Assembly: GCA_903822975.1 (NCBI GenBank) | Contig: CAIJRD010000009.1 | Span: 1 to 64,000, forward strand | Reading direction: 5' to 3' | DNA length: 64,000 nucleotides | From: an uncultured Sinobacteraceae bacterium | Lineage (GTDB): Bacteria > Pseudomonadota > Gammaproteobacteria > Nevskiales > Nevskiaceae | Part shown: positions 44,767 through 54,747 of the stretch, one piece after another | Position numbering within the stretch: the first letter of the stretch is position 1 | Layout: every line of letters begins with the position of its first letter | Translations under genes and position numbers: made by a program | The notes under the pieces: generated by a model | Told to the model about the DNA's origin: nothing | The model's input: the letters and a program-made list of their open reading frames with translations, nothing else | The model's database searches: none

Positions 44767-45517
44767 GTCCCTATGTCTCCTCAATCGTTCTATTACGGCG
44801 CGCGACAGGAGCCTTTCGATGCTCCTCTATTGCTGATCGCCAGTGTGGCGATCCCGATCTTCTTGATCGATCGCGCCGGCTATGCAATTCGACCGAATTG
44901 CACTTCTTGAGGCTGCTCGCCTTGCCGGGAGTCTTCATTGATCTGGGTCAATCGTCGGCAGGGTTCATTCCAAAAATGACTCCAGTATTCAGGCGGAGGT
45001 CCCGAACGATCGCTGTGGATGTGAATCGCCACTCCATTCGTACCTCCGGCTGTGGGGTCCCACGTCATCGCGGGTCGATGAATCGAGTGCGGCTCAGAGC
45101 GGCGCGCATTGCGCACCGAGCACCTCGGAAAAGAAAACAAAACGCTCGTCGACCTGCTTCACAAGTTGTAGGGGAACTAGAAACCGTTTTGTGCGCTGAC
45201 GATCAAAAGCGCCGGAACGTGATGGCTAGTCTTGGACCTCTGCGTGCGCTGGGCACAGGGTTCATTGGCCAGCGGTTTCCGTCGGATGCGCGCTGGAATT
45301 CGCCTTCAGGTCGAAAAGCGCCGCGCACAAGCAGCCGCGGGCCGACTGCCGGGGGTGTTCTTGCTTCTTGCATCATCGACTACTATTAAACGGCCACTAG
45401 GCAGTTGGTGTCTGGAGACCTTGGGACTCACGATCAATCGCACGCCTGGATGCTGTGGTCTGAACACCTGATGAATGAGTAAGTGCCGGATACGCCGGTG
45501 GGTGCCAAGAGGGCGCA
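44767..45517. promoter_or_regulatory. Divergent region upstream of alkB with two palindromes
   Basis: About 750 bp. Two strong dyads lie close to alkB: GATCGCCA-GTG-TGGCGATC (44835-44853) and GCAATTCG-AC-CGAATTGC (44884-44901), each with 8-bp perfect arms. They look like operators for a dimeric regulator, but none is encoded in the window beside alkB. The rest holds no supported gene. A GAGGG ribosome-binding site precedes the cyclase at 45518. Confidence 0.5.
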
Positions 45518-46432
45518 ATGCCATACCGAAAAATTGATCTTGTGATGTCGCTGCTCGACCACACCGAGGCGATGCTCGCGTATTGGGATGAACACGAGGT
45601 TTGTCAGTTCGCAAACAATGCGTATCTGCAGTGGTTCGGCAAGACGCGTGACGAAGTGGTCGGCTCGACCCTTTTACAATTGCTCGGCCCCAAGCTCTAT
45701 GAGATGAACTCGTCGTATCGCGTTGCGGCCTATGCCGGGCATCTGCAGGTGTTCGAGCGCACCTTGACGACGCCGCAGGGCATCGTTCGGCATAGCCTCG
45801 CAACCTATACGCCGCACATCGTCAACGGCTACGTGCATGGCATCTTCGTGCACGTTGCCGACGTGACGCCGCTGAAGTTGCTGGAGCGCGAACTGCGCGA
45901 CGCGAAAGACAAAGCCGAACGGTTGGCATCGCACGACTTTCTCACCGGTCTGCCAAATCGCGTTCTGCTGAACGATCGCATCCAGCACGCCTTGGCGCTG
46001 ACCAAACGGACGGAGAATCTCATTGCCGGCGTCACGCTCGATCTCGACGGCTTCAAGAAGATCAACGACAGCCTGGGCCATGCGGCTGGCGACAAACTGC
46101 TGATCGAAGTGGCGAAGCGAATTCGTCGCTCGCTACGCGACGTCGACACCGCCACGCGCTTGGGCGGCGACGAATTCTTCCTGCTGTTTCCAGATCTCCA
46201 CAGCCGAGCGCAACTGGAAGGCCTGGCCACTCGCATCCTCGACGCAGTGCGCGCGCCAGTGGAACTGGACGGCACGATTCTGCAGCCCTCTTGCAGCCTG
46301 GGTGTGGCGCTCGCGTCGGACGCGATGATCACGCCGGAGATGCTGATGGAGGCGTCGGACAAGGCGCTGTACTCCGCGAAAGCCCTCGGCAAGAATCGCT
46401 TTTCCATCTCGTATCTGGCTCCCGCCGCATAG
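45518..46432 (+). CDS. PAS-GGDEF diguanylate cyclase
   Basis: A 304-residue cytoplasmic protein. An N-terminal PAS domain (about 10-120; CQFANNAYLQWFGKTRDEVVG) may sense a small ligand or redox state. The GGDEF domain follows SHDFLTGLPNRVLL and keeps TLDLDGFKKINDSLGH and the active-site RLGGDEF (residues 216-220), so it should make c-di-GMP from GTP. No RxxD inhibitory site was spotted five residues before GGDEF. The start has AGAGGG just upstream. It stands alone on the plus strand. Confidence 0.92.
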   Translation: MPYRKIDLVMSLLDHTEAMLAYWDEHEVCQFANNAYLQWFGKTRDEVVGSTLLQLLGPKLYEMNSSYRVAAYAGHLQVFERTLTTPQGIVRHSLATYTPHIVNGYVHGIFVHVADVTPLKLLERELRDAKDKAERLASHDFLTGLPNRVLLNDRIQHALALTKRTENLIAGVTLDLDGFKKINDSLGHAAGDKLLIEVAKRIRRSLRDVDTATRLGGDEFFLLFPDLHSRAQLEGLATRILDAVRAPVELDGTILQPSCSLGVALASDAMITPEMLMEASDKALYSAKALGKNRFSISYLAPAA

Positions 46433-46488
46433 TCTGCTCGGATCAGTTCGAGACCTCTCAAGGCGACCGCGCTTCATTTTGTGGCGGC

Positions 46489-46576
46489 TTCAATCGGAGC
46501 TGGATTTTCAATCGGAGCCGGATTGTTCAAGCGGAGTTGGATCTTCGATTGGACCTGGATCTTCAAGCGGCGCTGC
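46489..46576. repeat. 18-bp tandem repeat (about 5 copies)
   Basis: Units of the form TTCAATCGGAGCTGGATT with substitutions recur about every 18 bp. On the minus strand they lie within the small interrupted ORF and encode its Pro/Ile/Glu-rich tail. Confidence 0.8.
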
Positions 46577-46704
46577 TTCTTTGTGGCGCTGGGTCTTTGT
46601 TCGGACATCAGCAGCATTCGTTTCACGAATCGCTTCGCAGACCTTTGCGCCGTGAGTTCGAGCGAGTACGAATCTGTGCACAACGAACTGTCGCCCAATA
46701 AGGG

Positions 46705-46756
46705 CGACGCCCAGAACAGACGCCCAGAACAGACGCCCAGAACATACGCTCAGAAC
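46705..46756. repeat. 13-bp tandem repeat (4 copies)
   Basis: Four units (AGACGCCCAGAAC and close variants at 46705, 46718, 46731 and 46744). The last unit has two changes, one of which creates the TGA in the minus-strand ORF. Confidence 0.85.
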
Positions 46757-47077
46757 AATGGCAAGAAGATCGCCATAAAGCCGAGCTGAAGCGTCTGCGT
46801 GCGCGTCAGTTGGTTCGCCATCGTCCACCGGCGCGTGGCTGCTTCGAGCTTATCGTGTTGAGCAGAGCAGCGGCGGGTCAGGGTGGGTAGTGAATACGGA
46901 CGCGTTGCCATGCGTCATCGCGCGCGATGACGCTTTTGTTTCTTCTCGCATCGTGATTGGCCGATCCTACTAAGTTCGGTACCACACATTGTCGCCGCGC
47001 TATTCGCACATCGTTGCATCCAGTCCGTCGCGGCCGCCGTAGAGACCTCCACACAACGGGATTACCCAGGAGGACTC

Positions 47078-48655
47078 ATGTTCAGCAAACGTTCCATCGT
47101 GATCGGCATTGCCCTTGCATTCGGCAGCGCCGCCGCATTCGCTTCCAGCCATCGAGAAGCGCCGTTCATTGCCGAACATCCGAAAGTCGATGGAACCGAC
47201 TTCTACATGTTCAATTCCTACGAAAGCGGACGCAGCGGTTACGTCACGCTGATCGCCAACTACCAGCCTTTGCAGGATGCTTACGGCGGTCCGAACTACT
47301 TCTCGCTCGATCCGGATGCGCTGTACGAAATCCACATCGACAACAGCGGTGACTCGCAAGAAGACCTGACCTTCCAGTTCCGCTTCACCAACAAGTTTGC
47401 ACAGGCAAACATTCCGTCGCTGAACATCGTCAACGGCATGGTGCAAGTCTCCGGTGGCCCTGCTGGTGGCGTGCAAGTGCCGCTGGTCAACATCGGCGGC
47501 GGAAGTGGCGCCACCACCGGCGCGCTGAACGAAACCCAGGCCTACACGCTGACGTTGGTGCGCGGCAATCGCCGTTCCGGCACGGCCACAGCGGTGACCA
47601 GCGCCGACGGCAAGACCACCAGTTTCACCAAGCCGATCGACAACATCGGCGGCAAGTCGATTCCCGATTACGCCGGCTACGCCAATCAGTACGTCTATCC
47701 GATCACCGTGCCCGGCTGCACGGTTTCGGGTGCTGCGGCGACCGGCAAGGTTTTCGTCGGTCAGCGTCGTGAGGGTTTCGTCGTCAATCTCGGCCAGGTG
47801 TTCGACCAGGTCAACCTGAATCCGCTCGGTGCGCGCAATTCGGCCAGCAACACGATCGGCGACAAGAACATCACCAGCCTCGCGCTGGAGATTCCGGCCG
47901 CCTGTCTCACCGCCGGCACCGATCCTGTGATCGGCGGCTGGACCACGGCGAGCCTGCGTCAGAGCCGCTTGCTGAATCCAACGCCGACCGGTCCGGTGGC
48001 TACGGATGCCGGCAAAGGACCAGAAGTGGCCGGCGGTGCATGGACGCAGGTGTCGCGTCTCGGCAGCCCTCTGGTCAACGAAGTCGTCATCGGCATCACT
48101 GACAAGGACAAGTTCAACAGCAGCGAGCCGAAGAACGACCTCGCCAACTTCGGCACCTACGTGAAGTATCCGACATTGCCGGTCTTGGTCAGCGTGCTGT
48201 TCGGCGTGCCACCGCCGCCGACGCCGCGCGACGATCTGGTCGCGGCCTTCGTCACGGGTATCACCGCTACCGTCGGTGGTCAGTCGTTCAAGTACACCGC
48301 GCCGGCCTCGCTGACGGTGCCGGGTGAAATGCTGCGTCTGAACACTGCGGTCGCCGCCACACCGGCGGGTAGTCAGAAGGATCTCGGCTTCCTCGCCTGC
48401 GATCTGGCCGGCTTCCCGAACGGACGTCGCCCGATCGATGACGTTGTCGACATCGAACTGAGCGTCGTCGAAGGCTCGATCACCGCAACCAATCCGAACA
48501 AGATCCAGACTTGCGATCCGAGCGGTGCGCAGCCGGTGGTCGTCAACGCAGGTGCGGTGGTCAACGACGGCGCGCTGCCCTCGGCCGGCGACTACCTGAC
48601 CGTGTTCCCGTACCTCAACACGCCGCTGCCGGGCGCGACCTCGCCGGGCGCATAA
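47078..48655 (+). CDS. Secreted DUF4331 family protein
   Basis: A 525-residue exported protein of the DUF4331 family, whose function is unknown. A signal peptide (IGIALAFGSAAAFA) precedes the conserved start SSHREAPFIAEHPKVDGTDFYMF. DGTDFYMF and the repeated strand pattern (YEIHIDNSGDSQEDLTFQFRF) are family hallmarks. ATG 47078 has AGGAGG 4 nt upstream. It is followed 10 bp later by a small lipoprotein gene and then a strong terminator, so the two form one unit. A TPR protein and a HupE-like membrane protein lie on the other strand nearby. Confidence 0.92.
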   Translation: MFSKRSIVIGIALAFGSAAAFASSHREAPFIAEHPKVDGTDFYMFNSYESGRSGYVTLIANYQPLQDAYGGPNYFSLDPDALYEIHIDNSGDSQEDLTFQFRFTNKFAQANIPSLNIVNGMVQVSGGPAGGVQVPLVNIGGGSGATTGALNETQAYTLTLVRGNRRSGTATAVTSADGKTTSFTKPIDNIGGKSIPDYAGYANQYVYPITVPGCTVSGAAATGKVFVGQRREGFVVNLGQVFDQVNLNPLGARNSASNTIGDKNITSLALEIPAACLTAGTDPVIGGWTTASLRQSRLLNPTPTGPVATDAGKGPEVAGGAWTQVSRLGSPLVNEVVIGITDKDKFNSSEPKNDLANFGTYVKYPTLPVLVSVLFGVPPPPTPRDDLVAAFVTGITATVGGQSFKYTAPASLTVPGEMLRLNTAVAATPAGSQKDLGFLACDLAGFPNGRRPIDDVVDIELSVVEGSITATNPNKIQTCDPSGAQPVVVNAGAVVNDGALPSAGDYLTVFPYLNTPLPGATSPGA

Positions 48656-48665
48656 GGGGACGATC

Positions 48666-48926
48666 ATGAACCTTCGTCTGATCGCAGTTCCGATGTTCGG
48701 GCTGGCGGCGATGCTCGCCGCTTGCGACAACAATCACGACGGCACGGCGTCGACTGGTCCGGTGATCACGGATTATTCGGGCTTCGTGCAGGCCTTGATC
48801 ACCCAGCGTACCTGCGAAACCAATACGCCGAGCGATCTCGCCAATCTCGATTTCCTGTTCGATCCGCAGCAGGACACTGCGACGCCGACCGACATCAGTG
48901 ATTTGAACCCAGCCTGCTCGGTGTAA
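48666..48926 (+). CDS. Small lipoprotein downstream of DUF4331
   Basis: An 86-residue lipoprotein. The signal peptide ends in a clear lipobox (LAAC), with Asp right after the Cys (CDNN), which may favour inner-membrane retention under the +2 rule. The mature part (about 66 residues) is acidic with two further Cys. No domain is recognised. It follows the DUF4331 gene by 10 bp with a GGGGA site, and is followed by an intrinsic terminator, so it probably works with that protein. Confidence 0.8.
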   Translation: MNLRLIAVPMFGLAAMLAACDNNHDGTASTGPVITDYSGFVQALITQRTCETNTPSDLANLDFLFDPQQDTATPTDISDLNPACSV

Positions 48927-48942
48927 GCCGGGCAGACACCTT

Positions 48943-48970
48943 AAGCCCCGCCCTGGCGGGGCTTTTTTTT
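48943..48970 (+). terminator. Intrinsic terminator after the DUF4331 operon
   Basis: A perfect GC-rich stem (AAGCCCCGCC / GGCGGGGCTT, 48943-48952 and 48955-48964) followed by a run of eight T. It ends the transcript of the DUF4331 and lipoprotein genes. Confidence 0.95.
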
Positions 48971-49352
48971 ATCCTCTGCACCGGCAATGCGCAGCGGGAC
49001 GTACGGCAGATCGTGCAAGTTTGCGGGTGACTATCTCGCCAAGTTCCGTGTCTGAGTGTCGACAGACATAGGGCGCGAATGGCGTCGCGATATCGAATCG
49101 CTTACAGCGCGTCACGCGTTGCGATGAGCGGGCCAGACCAGACCAGGCCAGACCAGACCAGGCCAGACCAGACCAGACCAGACCAGACCAGACCAGACCA
49201 GACCAGACCCCACCAGCCGAGCTAGGCCAAACCTTTCGCTAACGCGATGCATGCATAGCGACCAAGCCGACGCGCTCACAAGTCTGGGTGGACGGGCGTG
49301 GCGCCGCAGGTTCGACCCAACAACCGCTACACATAAACGCAAATGGCTTTGT
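48971..49352. repeat. Convergent gap with a GACCA tandem repeat (49131-49209)
   Basis: About 380 bp. Its main content is a 79-bp run of the 5-bp unit GACCA with GGCCA variants (about 15-16 copies). A minus-strand open frame through it encodes only a Gly-Leu-Val-Trp-Ser repeat and has no other support. The remainder shows nothing. Confidence 0.8.
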
Positions 49353-50504
49353 TTAAGGAAGCCGCACGCCGAGTTGCAGATCGAATGCGCGCTCCAGAAA
49401 CCAGATCGCACCGACGAGTGTCACCGCCGCCGAACCCGGCAGCAGAATGATCCAGCGATACCAGCGCGAATAGCGGAAGTAATAGGTGGGCGGAATCACC
49501 AGCGCGAGCAGTGATAACTGCGCCGCCTCGACGCCGAGATTGAATGCCAGCAGTGCCCAGACGCGCCCGCCCGCGGGCAGCCCGAGATCGATCAGCGCAC
49601 TCGCCACTGCCGCGCCATGAATCAAGCCGAATCCGGCGGACAGCCAGAACAACTCGCGGTACACCATCGGCACCAGATTATTCAGCCCGGCAAAGCACAC
49701 GGTTGCAGCCACCGCGCACTCGACCCAACGCGACGGCAGGGTGAACGCGCCGGTGGCCGCCAGCGTCAGCGTGCAGGCATGCGCCACTGTAAATGCGGTG
49801 ACGATCAGCGCCGTATCGCGCACCGCCTTGCGCAGGCTCGGCGTTGGCAGCCATTCGCCGTGGCTGCGACGCAGCACCGCAGGCAGAAACAGTCCAGCAA
49901 GAAACAGCAAATGATCGAGCCCGCTCCAGACGTGAATCAGGCCGGCGCGAAAATATTCGCGGAATACGCGCAGCACCTGCGTGCTGCCGGGTTCGAAATT
50001 CAGCACATGCGCATCGGGTGCGAACAGCGCACTCAAATGCGAGCTGTTCTTTGCGCCGTCGCCGGGAAATTCGAGATCGAGCAGTCCGCGATGCAGCGCG
50101 TCAAGTTCGAACAGAAGGCTGTAGTCGAGCTGCAGTTTCAGAGGCGCCTGACTACAGGTGCCGCGCAAGTCCAGCACCGCGTAGTTGCCGTCGCTGTGCT
50201 CGACGATTTGCAGACCATCGACTGCGAGCGTGCAGGTCTTGCCGTCTCCATCGACTTTCAGATGTTGTAGCGCGTAGTCGGCGATGCGTGATTGCGCGCC
50301 ACGGACTTCGCCCCAGGTGATGCGGCCATCATCGTCGGCGTCGAGCCCGATCGCGTAATCGAGATCACGCAGAGCGATGTCCCAGCGGCCTTCGAGCTGC
50401 TGATCGTCGACGCGTAAATGCAGATAGCTGGTGCTCGCCTTGTGCGCCTGTGCGGGCGCTGCCATCAGCAATAGCAACAGCAGGGCGAACACGCGCGGCA
50501 TCAT
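49353..50504 (-). CDS. HupE/UreJ-type membrane protein with N-terminal EF-hand-like domain
   Basis: A 383-residue protein. A signal peptide (VFALLLLLLMAAPAQA) and periplasmic domain of about 165 residues carry an EF-hand-like loop (DADDDGRITWGE) that could bind calcium. A HupE/UreJ_2 membrane domain follows, with six or seven spans and the family's SGLDHLLFLAGLFLP and FGLIHGAAVASALI, where His residues may handle a metal. HupE relatives are thought to be metal (Ni/Co) or other cation transporters; no hydrogenase or urease genes are near, so that role is uncertain. It is ATGA-coupled to the TPR gene upstream. Confidence 0.85.
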   Translation of the reverse strand: MMPRVFALLLLLLMAAPAQAHKASTSYLHLRVDDQQLEGRWDIALRDLDYAIGLDADDDGRITWGEVRGAQSRIADYALQHLKVDGDGKTCTLAVDGLQIVEHSDGNYAVLDLRGTCSQAPLKLQLDYSLLFELDALHRGLLDLEFPGDGAKNSSHLSALFAPDAHVLNFEPGSTQVLRVFREYFRAGLIHVWSGLDHLLFLAGLFLPAVLRRSHGEWLPTPSLRKAVRDTALIVTAFTVAHACTLTLAATGAFTLPSRWVECAVAATVCFAGLNNLVPMVYRELFWLSAGFGLIHGAAVASALIDLGLPAGGRVWALLAFNLGVEAAQLSLLALVIPPTYYFRYSRWYRWIILLPGSAAVTLVGAIWFLERAFDLQLGVRLP

Positions 50505-52057
50505 GGCGCGCCGCTCGGCGTGCTGCTCGTGTATGTCGACAACGCGGATGCGAGCGCCTGCAGTCGCAGGTCTTGAAGTCCGGTGCGCTTGAGCCAGTCG
50601 AGCACCGGCTGCGCGGCCGCGGGATCGTGCGTCGCCACGGCGGCTTCGAGCAATACGCGCGCGTCACTGGGCTCGCGCTGCTTGCGCCAGTTGTCCACGG
50701 CGACCGTCAAGGCATGCGGCGCGTCATGCCGCAGGTAGAGCCAATACATCGCCTCTTCGCGCTGATGCACGAAATCGCCGCGCGCACGGGTCTCGTCGAA
50801 TCGCTGCTGCAATTGCTGTGTCTGTGCATCCGCCCGCGTGCGTGCTTGCGCGTCGCCAGCGTCGGCAAGGGCGGCATTGGCGCGTGCCAGCCGCAGCAGC
50901 AGGTTGTCGATGCGATCGAGTCCGTCGAGCAGCGCGAGCACGCGCGGTGACTGTCGGTGATCGAGCAGGAAGTCGCTGTAGCTCGCCAGCAGATAGGGAT
51001 CGCGATGGCCGCTGGATTGCATCGTCGTCAGTGCCGCTTCGTACTGCTCGCCTGCGAGCGCGTCGTGGCCGAGGCGGACGGCGATTTCGGCCAGCTCGGT
51101 CTGCGCCCACAGGCGTGTTGCGGCCGGTGCGTTCGCGGCCTGCGGCAGAATCGTCAGCAGGGCTCGCTCCATCGCCGGCGCCTGAGCTTGCAGGCTGCCG
51201 GACGAGGCGAGGCAGGTTGCGGCCGTGAGCAGATCGGTGTGGTCGATCAGCGCGGCGCAGTCGTGCCGCGCGGCAGCGGGATCGCCTTGCACAATCAGCA
51301 CGATCGCGCGCGTCAGATGCGCCTGGTTGACGCCGTGGTCGTCGTCGGCAATGACGCTGTCGAGGTCGCGTCGCGCGCCATCGAAATCGTGACGCCATTG
51401 CAGGATCGTCGCGCGCGCAAGCCGAATCTCGGCAGCCGGCTTCGGCTCGTTCCACCACGGCGACAGTGCGGACTCGGCGTAGCCGAAATAGCGCGGGTCA
51501 CCTTCCTCATTGCCCAGACTGATCGCCTGCCGCGCAAACGCCACCGCCTTGTCCGGGTTGCGCGGGTCCGCCGCGAGTGCTCGCTGCGACTGGCGCAGCA
51601 CAGCCGGTGCGTCATTGGCGCTGCCGCTGGGCCGCAGCCGCTGTTCCAGCACGGTGTCATCGCTGGCCGGCGTATAGGCCTGCTGAGCCCAGGCAGGCGC
51701 CAGTGCAGTCATTGCGAGCAGCGCCGGCCACGCGCGGATCGGAGCGCGTCTCAGCCAGTGGCCGCGCGAGCGCAGGCCGCCTGCGCGGGCCGCCGAGGTT
51801 GGATACGGCAGTGTCTGAGGTGTGCAGCGAATGACGATGTCGATGATCGATCCTGCGCGGTGTTCTGAAGGACCTCGAACGCCGCAGTATGGCGGTGACC
51901 CTGGCAGGACTGCGCCGCGGGTTTTTACGAGTCGGGCACTTGCCTTTACGTTGGCGGCGGCGGTTGCGGATGCGCGGCCGGAATTCACGGCCGGCGAACT
52001 TCGTGGACGTTCGCCTCTTGAAGCGCGGGCGGATCGCCCATACTCAGCGACCACCAC
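50501..52057 (-). CDS. Exported TPR-repeat protein (start uncertain)
   Basis: A tetratricopeptide-type protein, probably periplasmic, likely a scaffold for the HupE-like partner. The helical repeat region runs from about [20 protein letters not shown] to the C-terminus, rich in Ala, Arg, Asp and Leu. A signal-like segment ([20 protein letters not shown]) is cut if ATG 51712 is the start. No ATG, GTG or TTG lies between that and ATG 52057, where the first about 80 residues look non-coding and would reach almost to htpG. The real start is therefore unresolved; the coordinates show the full frame. Overlap with the HupE-like gene is ATGA. Confidence 0.7.
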   Translation of the reverse strand: MVVAEYGRSARASRGERPRSSPAVNSGRASATAAANVKASARLVKTRGAVLPGSPPYCGVRGPSEHRAGSIIDIVIRCTPQTLPYPTSAARAGGLRSRGHWLRRAPIRAWPALLAMTALAPAWAQQAYTPASDDTVLEQRLRPSGSANDAPAVLRQSQRALAADPRNPDKAVAFARQAISLGNEEGDPRYFGYAESALSPWWNEPKPAAEIRLARATILQWRHDFDGARRDLDSVIADDDHGVNQAHLTRAIVLIVQGDPAAARHDCAALIDHTDLLTAATCLASSGSLQAQAPAMERALLTILPQAANAPAATRLWAQTELAEIAVRLGHDALAGEQYEAALTTMQSSGHRDPYLLASYSDFLLDHRQSPRVLALLDGLDRIDNLLLRLARANAALADAGDAQARTRADAQTQQLQQRFDETRARGDFVHQREEAMYWLYLRHDAPHALTVAVDNWRKQREPSDARVLLEAAVATHDPAAAQPVLDWLKRTGLQDLRLQALASALSTYTSSTPSGAP

Positions 52058-52080
52058 CCAAGCCGTCGAGCGAGAAACAC

Positions 52081-53964
52081 ATGAGCGGAGAGCGTCACGA
52101 GTTCCAGGCCGAGACGCGGCAATTGCTGCGTCTGATGATCCATTCGCTGTATTCGAACAAGGAAATCTTCCTGCGCGAGCTGATCTCGAACGCGTCGGAC
52201 GCGGTCGACAAGCTGCGCTTCACCGCGATTCAGCAGCCGGACCTCGTCAGTGACGGCGCCGAGCTTGCGGTCGATCTGATCGTCGATGCGGCTGCCGGCA
52301 CCGTCACCGTGCGCGACAACGGCATCGGCATGTCGCGCCAGGAAGTGATCGACAATCTCGGCACCATTGCGCGCTCCGGCACCAAGCAGTTCCTCGAGTC
52401 GCTGTCGGGCGAAGCGCGCAAGGATTCGGCGCTGATCGGCCAGTTCGGCGTCGGCTTCTATTCGGCATTTATCGTCGCCGACAAGGTCAGCGTGCTGACG
52501 CGGCGTGCCGGCGAGACCGCGGCGGTGCGTTGGGAATCGGACGGCGAGGGTGCCTACACGCTGGAGGAAGCCGAGAAGCCGGCGCGCGGCACCGATGTCG
52601 TGCTGCATCTGCGCGCCGACGAGCGCGAATTCCTTGAGCCGATGCGGCTCAAGCATATCGTCCGCAAGTATTCCGATCACATCGGCCTGCCGGTGCGGCT
52701 GCGTGAGGTGAAAGAAGGCGCCGAGGGGGAGTCCGAAGTGATCAACAGTGCCCGCGCGCTGTGGACCCGTCCGAAGTCCGAACTGAGCGACGACGATTAC
52801 ACGGCGTTCTATACGCACCTGAGTCACGATCCTTCGGCGCCGCTGGCGTGGACGCATCAGAAGGTCGAAGGCAATCTCAGCTATACCTCGCTGCTGTATG
52901 TCCCGGCGAAGGCGCCGTTCGATCTGTGGAACCGTGAGCAGCGCAGCGGCCTGCAGCTCTACGTCAAGCGCGTCTTCATCATGGACGACGCTGCCGACCT
53001 GTTGCCGCCATGGCTGCGGTTCGTACGCGGCCTGGTCGATTCGGACGATCTGCCGTTGAACGTGTCGCGCGAACTGCTGCAGAACAATCGCACGGTCGAC
53101 AAGATTCGCGCGGCGCTGGTCAAGCGCGTGCTCGACCTGCTTGATGATCTCGCGGAGAACAAGCCGAATGACTATGCGACGTTCTGGCAGGCTTTCGGCG
53201 CGGTGCTGAAGGAAGGCGTGGTCGAAGACGGCGCGCAGCGCGATCGCATCGCCAAGCTGTCGCGCTTTCGCAGCACGCACGACAGCGCCAACGCCAGCGT
53301 GTCCTTGGCCGACTATGTTGCGCGCATGCCGGCCGAGCAGAAGGCGATCTACTACATCACCGCCGACACGCTGGCCGCCGCGCAGGCGAGTCCGCATTTG
53401 GAGGGTTATCGCAGCCGTGGCTTTGAGGTCCTGTTGCTGACCGATCGCGTCGATGAATGGCTGGTGATGCACTTGCCGGAGTTCGACGGCAAGAAGCTCG
53501 AATCCTGCGTCAGCGGTGCCGCCGATCTGGCGCCGGCGATCGAAACGCCGGAACAGGTTCGGCAGGACAGCGAGTTCGCGCCCGTACTCGAACGCTTGCA
53601 GCAAGCCCTCACCGGCAAGATCGAGAAAGCGCAATTGTCGCGTCGCCTGGTTGAATCGCCGGCCTGTCTGGTTGCGCCCGAGCACGGCATCAGCCGGCGC
53701 CTTGAACGGATGTTCCGCGAAGCCGGTCAGGCGGCGCCGTCGAGCCAGCCGGTGCTCGAGATCAATCCGGCGCACCCGCTGTTGGCGCGCATCAAGGACA
53801 CGGCGGACGCCGGCGAATTCGGCGACCTCGCTGCCTTGCTGTACGACCAGGCGGTACTCGCCGAAGGCGGGCAGCTCGACGATCCGGCGGCGTTCGTGAA
53901 GCGCCTCAACAGCCTGATCCTGGGCGGCGCGCCGCAGCGCTCATCGATCATCGTGCCGGGCTGA
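52081..53964 (+). CDS. htpG: Chaperone protein HtpG (Hsp90)
   Basis: A 627-residue cytosolic Hsp90 chaperone. The N-terminal ATPase keeps [33 protein letters not shown], the lid residues of GTIARSGT, and [11 protein letters not shown]. The middle domain carries [11 protein letters not shown] and [14 protein letters not shown], and the C-terminal dimerisation part ends SSIIVPG. ATG 52081 gives the standard MSGERHEFQ start; the frame is open upstream to 51889 but that part is non-conserved. A single, intact, ordinary gene. Confidence 0.97.
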   Translation: MSGERHEFQAETRQLLRLMIHSLYSNKEIFLRELISNASDAVDKLRFTAIQQPDLVSDGAELAVDLIVDAAAGTVTVRDNGIGMSRQEVIDNLGTIARSGTKQFLESLSGEARKDSALIGQFGVGFYSAFIVADKVSVLTRRAGETAAVRWESDGEGAYTLEEAEKPARGTDVVLHLRADEREFLEPMRLKHIVRKYSDHIGLPVRLREVKEGAEGESEVINSARALWTRPKSELSDDDYTAFYTHLSHDPSAPLAWTHQKVEGNLSYTSLLYVPAKAPFDLWNREQRSGLQLYVKRVFIMDDAADLLPPWLRFVRGLVDSDDLPLNVSRELLQNNRTVDKIRAALVKRVLDLLDDLAENKPNDYATFWQAFGAVLKEGVVEDGAQRDRIAKLSRFRSTHDSANASVSLADYVARMPAEQKAIYYITADTLAAAQASPHLEGYRSRGFEVLLLTDRVDEWLVMHLPEFDGKKLESCVSGAADLAPAIETPEQVRQDSEFAPVLERLQQALTGKIEKAQLSRRLVESPACLVAPEHGISRRLERMFREAGQAAPSSQPVLEINPAHPLLARIKDTADAGEFGDLAALLYDQAVLAEGGQLDDPAAFVKRLNSLILGGAPQRSSIIVPG

Positions 53965-54420
53965 GCGAACCATCGATGCGCTCGTCGAGTAAGCGTCGGC
54001 GAGCGCATCGAAGATGTCTCGCCTCGAGCGGCAGTCGCGTGTACGACAAGCAATCGAGCGCAGGCAATCGGCGGGCGCCGGTTTTAGGTGGTCGGTGTTC
54101 GGTGTTGGTGTTGGTGTTGGTTGGTGTTCGGTATGTTCGACACCGATAGCGCCGATATTGAAGTGCTTTCCGGCGCGGTAAATATTGCAGGAAAATCCTT
54201 CCCGGCCCTGCGCTGAGGGGCGGGTGCAGCCTCGCAACAGCTCTGCAAGCCCATGAAGTTAAAGCGAACAAAATCCTGCTGAACTGCCGCTCTGCGGCAT
54301 GCGTGCTGCAAGGTCCACAGCGAGCCAATGAGGCTGGGCTGAACGACTTGGAGTGATCGCGTGGCGCCAAAATCTGTCAGAACTTCGGTCCCGAGGGTGG
54401 GCCTCCACAGGGGGGAACAC
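53965..54420. repeat. 456-bp gap with GGTGTT repeat (54091-54139)
   Basis: No supported gene. A run of GGTGTT/GGTGTTC units (about seven) lies at 54091-54139. The GGGGGG ribosome-binding site of the next gene lies at the right end. No terminator for htpG was recognised. Confidence 0.6.
54409..54415 (+). promoter_or_regulatory. Ribosome-binding site for the gene at 54421
   Basis: AGGGGGG lies 5 nt before ATG 54421 and favours it over the in-frame GTG at 54361. Confidence 0.6.
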
Positions 54421-54747
54421 ATGGGCGAGCACATGGGCGAATGTGCCGTCGCGCGCGCCACGCAGCCGCGCGACACGCAGCCGCTCGAGGCAATCGATTT
54501 CCGGGTGGGCCAGCGCCGCGGCCAGGTCACTATCTCGGTGGCCGGCGCCGACTGGAACGATGCTGCCAGTCTGGGCGCGATGCTCGCCGATTTTGCACGT
54601 CAGATCGGTCAGGTCTGTCAGCGCGAACAGGGTGTCAGCAGCGAGGTTGCTCTCGCGAAGATGCGCACGTTTCTCGAAGCCGAGTGGGACTATCCGACGG
54701 TGCCGCTGCAGAACCGCAACTACGACGGCATCGCGGTCGCGAAATGA
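54421..54747 (+). CDS. Small unknown protein (108 aa), first of a coupled pair
   Basis: Not recognised. The first residues contain a GEHMGEHMGE duplication. The rest is a mixed alpha/beta-looking sequence (FRVGQRRGQVTISVAG, LGAMLADFARQIGQV, EAEWDYPTVPL) with no signal or membrane span. It may be a small cytosolic protein. The stop overlaps the start of the next gene as ATGA, so both are translated together and may interact. Confidence 0.6.
   Translation: MGEHMGECAVARATQPRDTQPLEAIDFRVGQRRGQVTISVAGADWNDAASLGAMLADFARQIGQVCQREQGVSSEVALAKMRTFLEAEWDYPTVPLQNRNYDGIAVAK

Larger units (their letters stand above)
46474..46821 (-). pseudogene. Small ORF broken by an in-frame TGA within a 13-bp repeat
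   Basis: From ATG 46819-46821 a frame encodes a hydrophobic start (QLGFMAIFLPLF) and meets TGA at 46750-46752. The same frame then stays open to 46474, ending in a Pro/Ala/Glu repeat (NPAPIENPAPIEAATK). The TGA sits in the first of four 13-bp units; in a later unit the same codon is TGG (Trp). Because 13 is not a multiple of three, copy-number change would also shift the frame. It could be a decayed gene, a phase-variable gene, or chance. The protein is not recognised. Confidence 0.4.

Noticed and set aside
46489..46756. CRISPR-like array
   Set aside because: The repeats are directly adjacent and degenerate, with no unique spacers and no cas genes.
49112..49411. Minus-strand ORF through the GACCA repeat
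   Set aside because: Its length comes from repeat periodicity (Gly-Leu-Val-Trp-Ser units); no signal, domain or ribosome-binding site.
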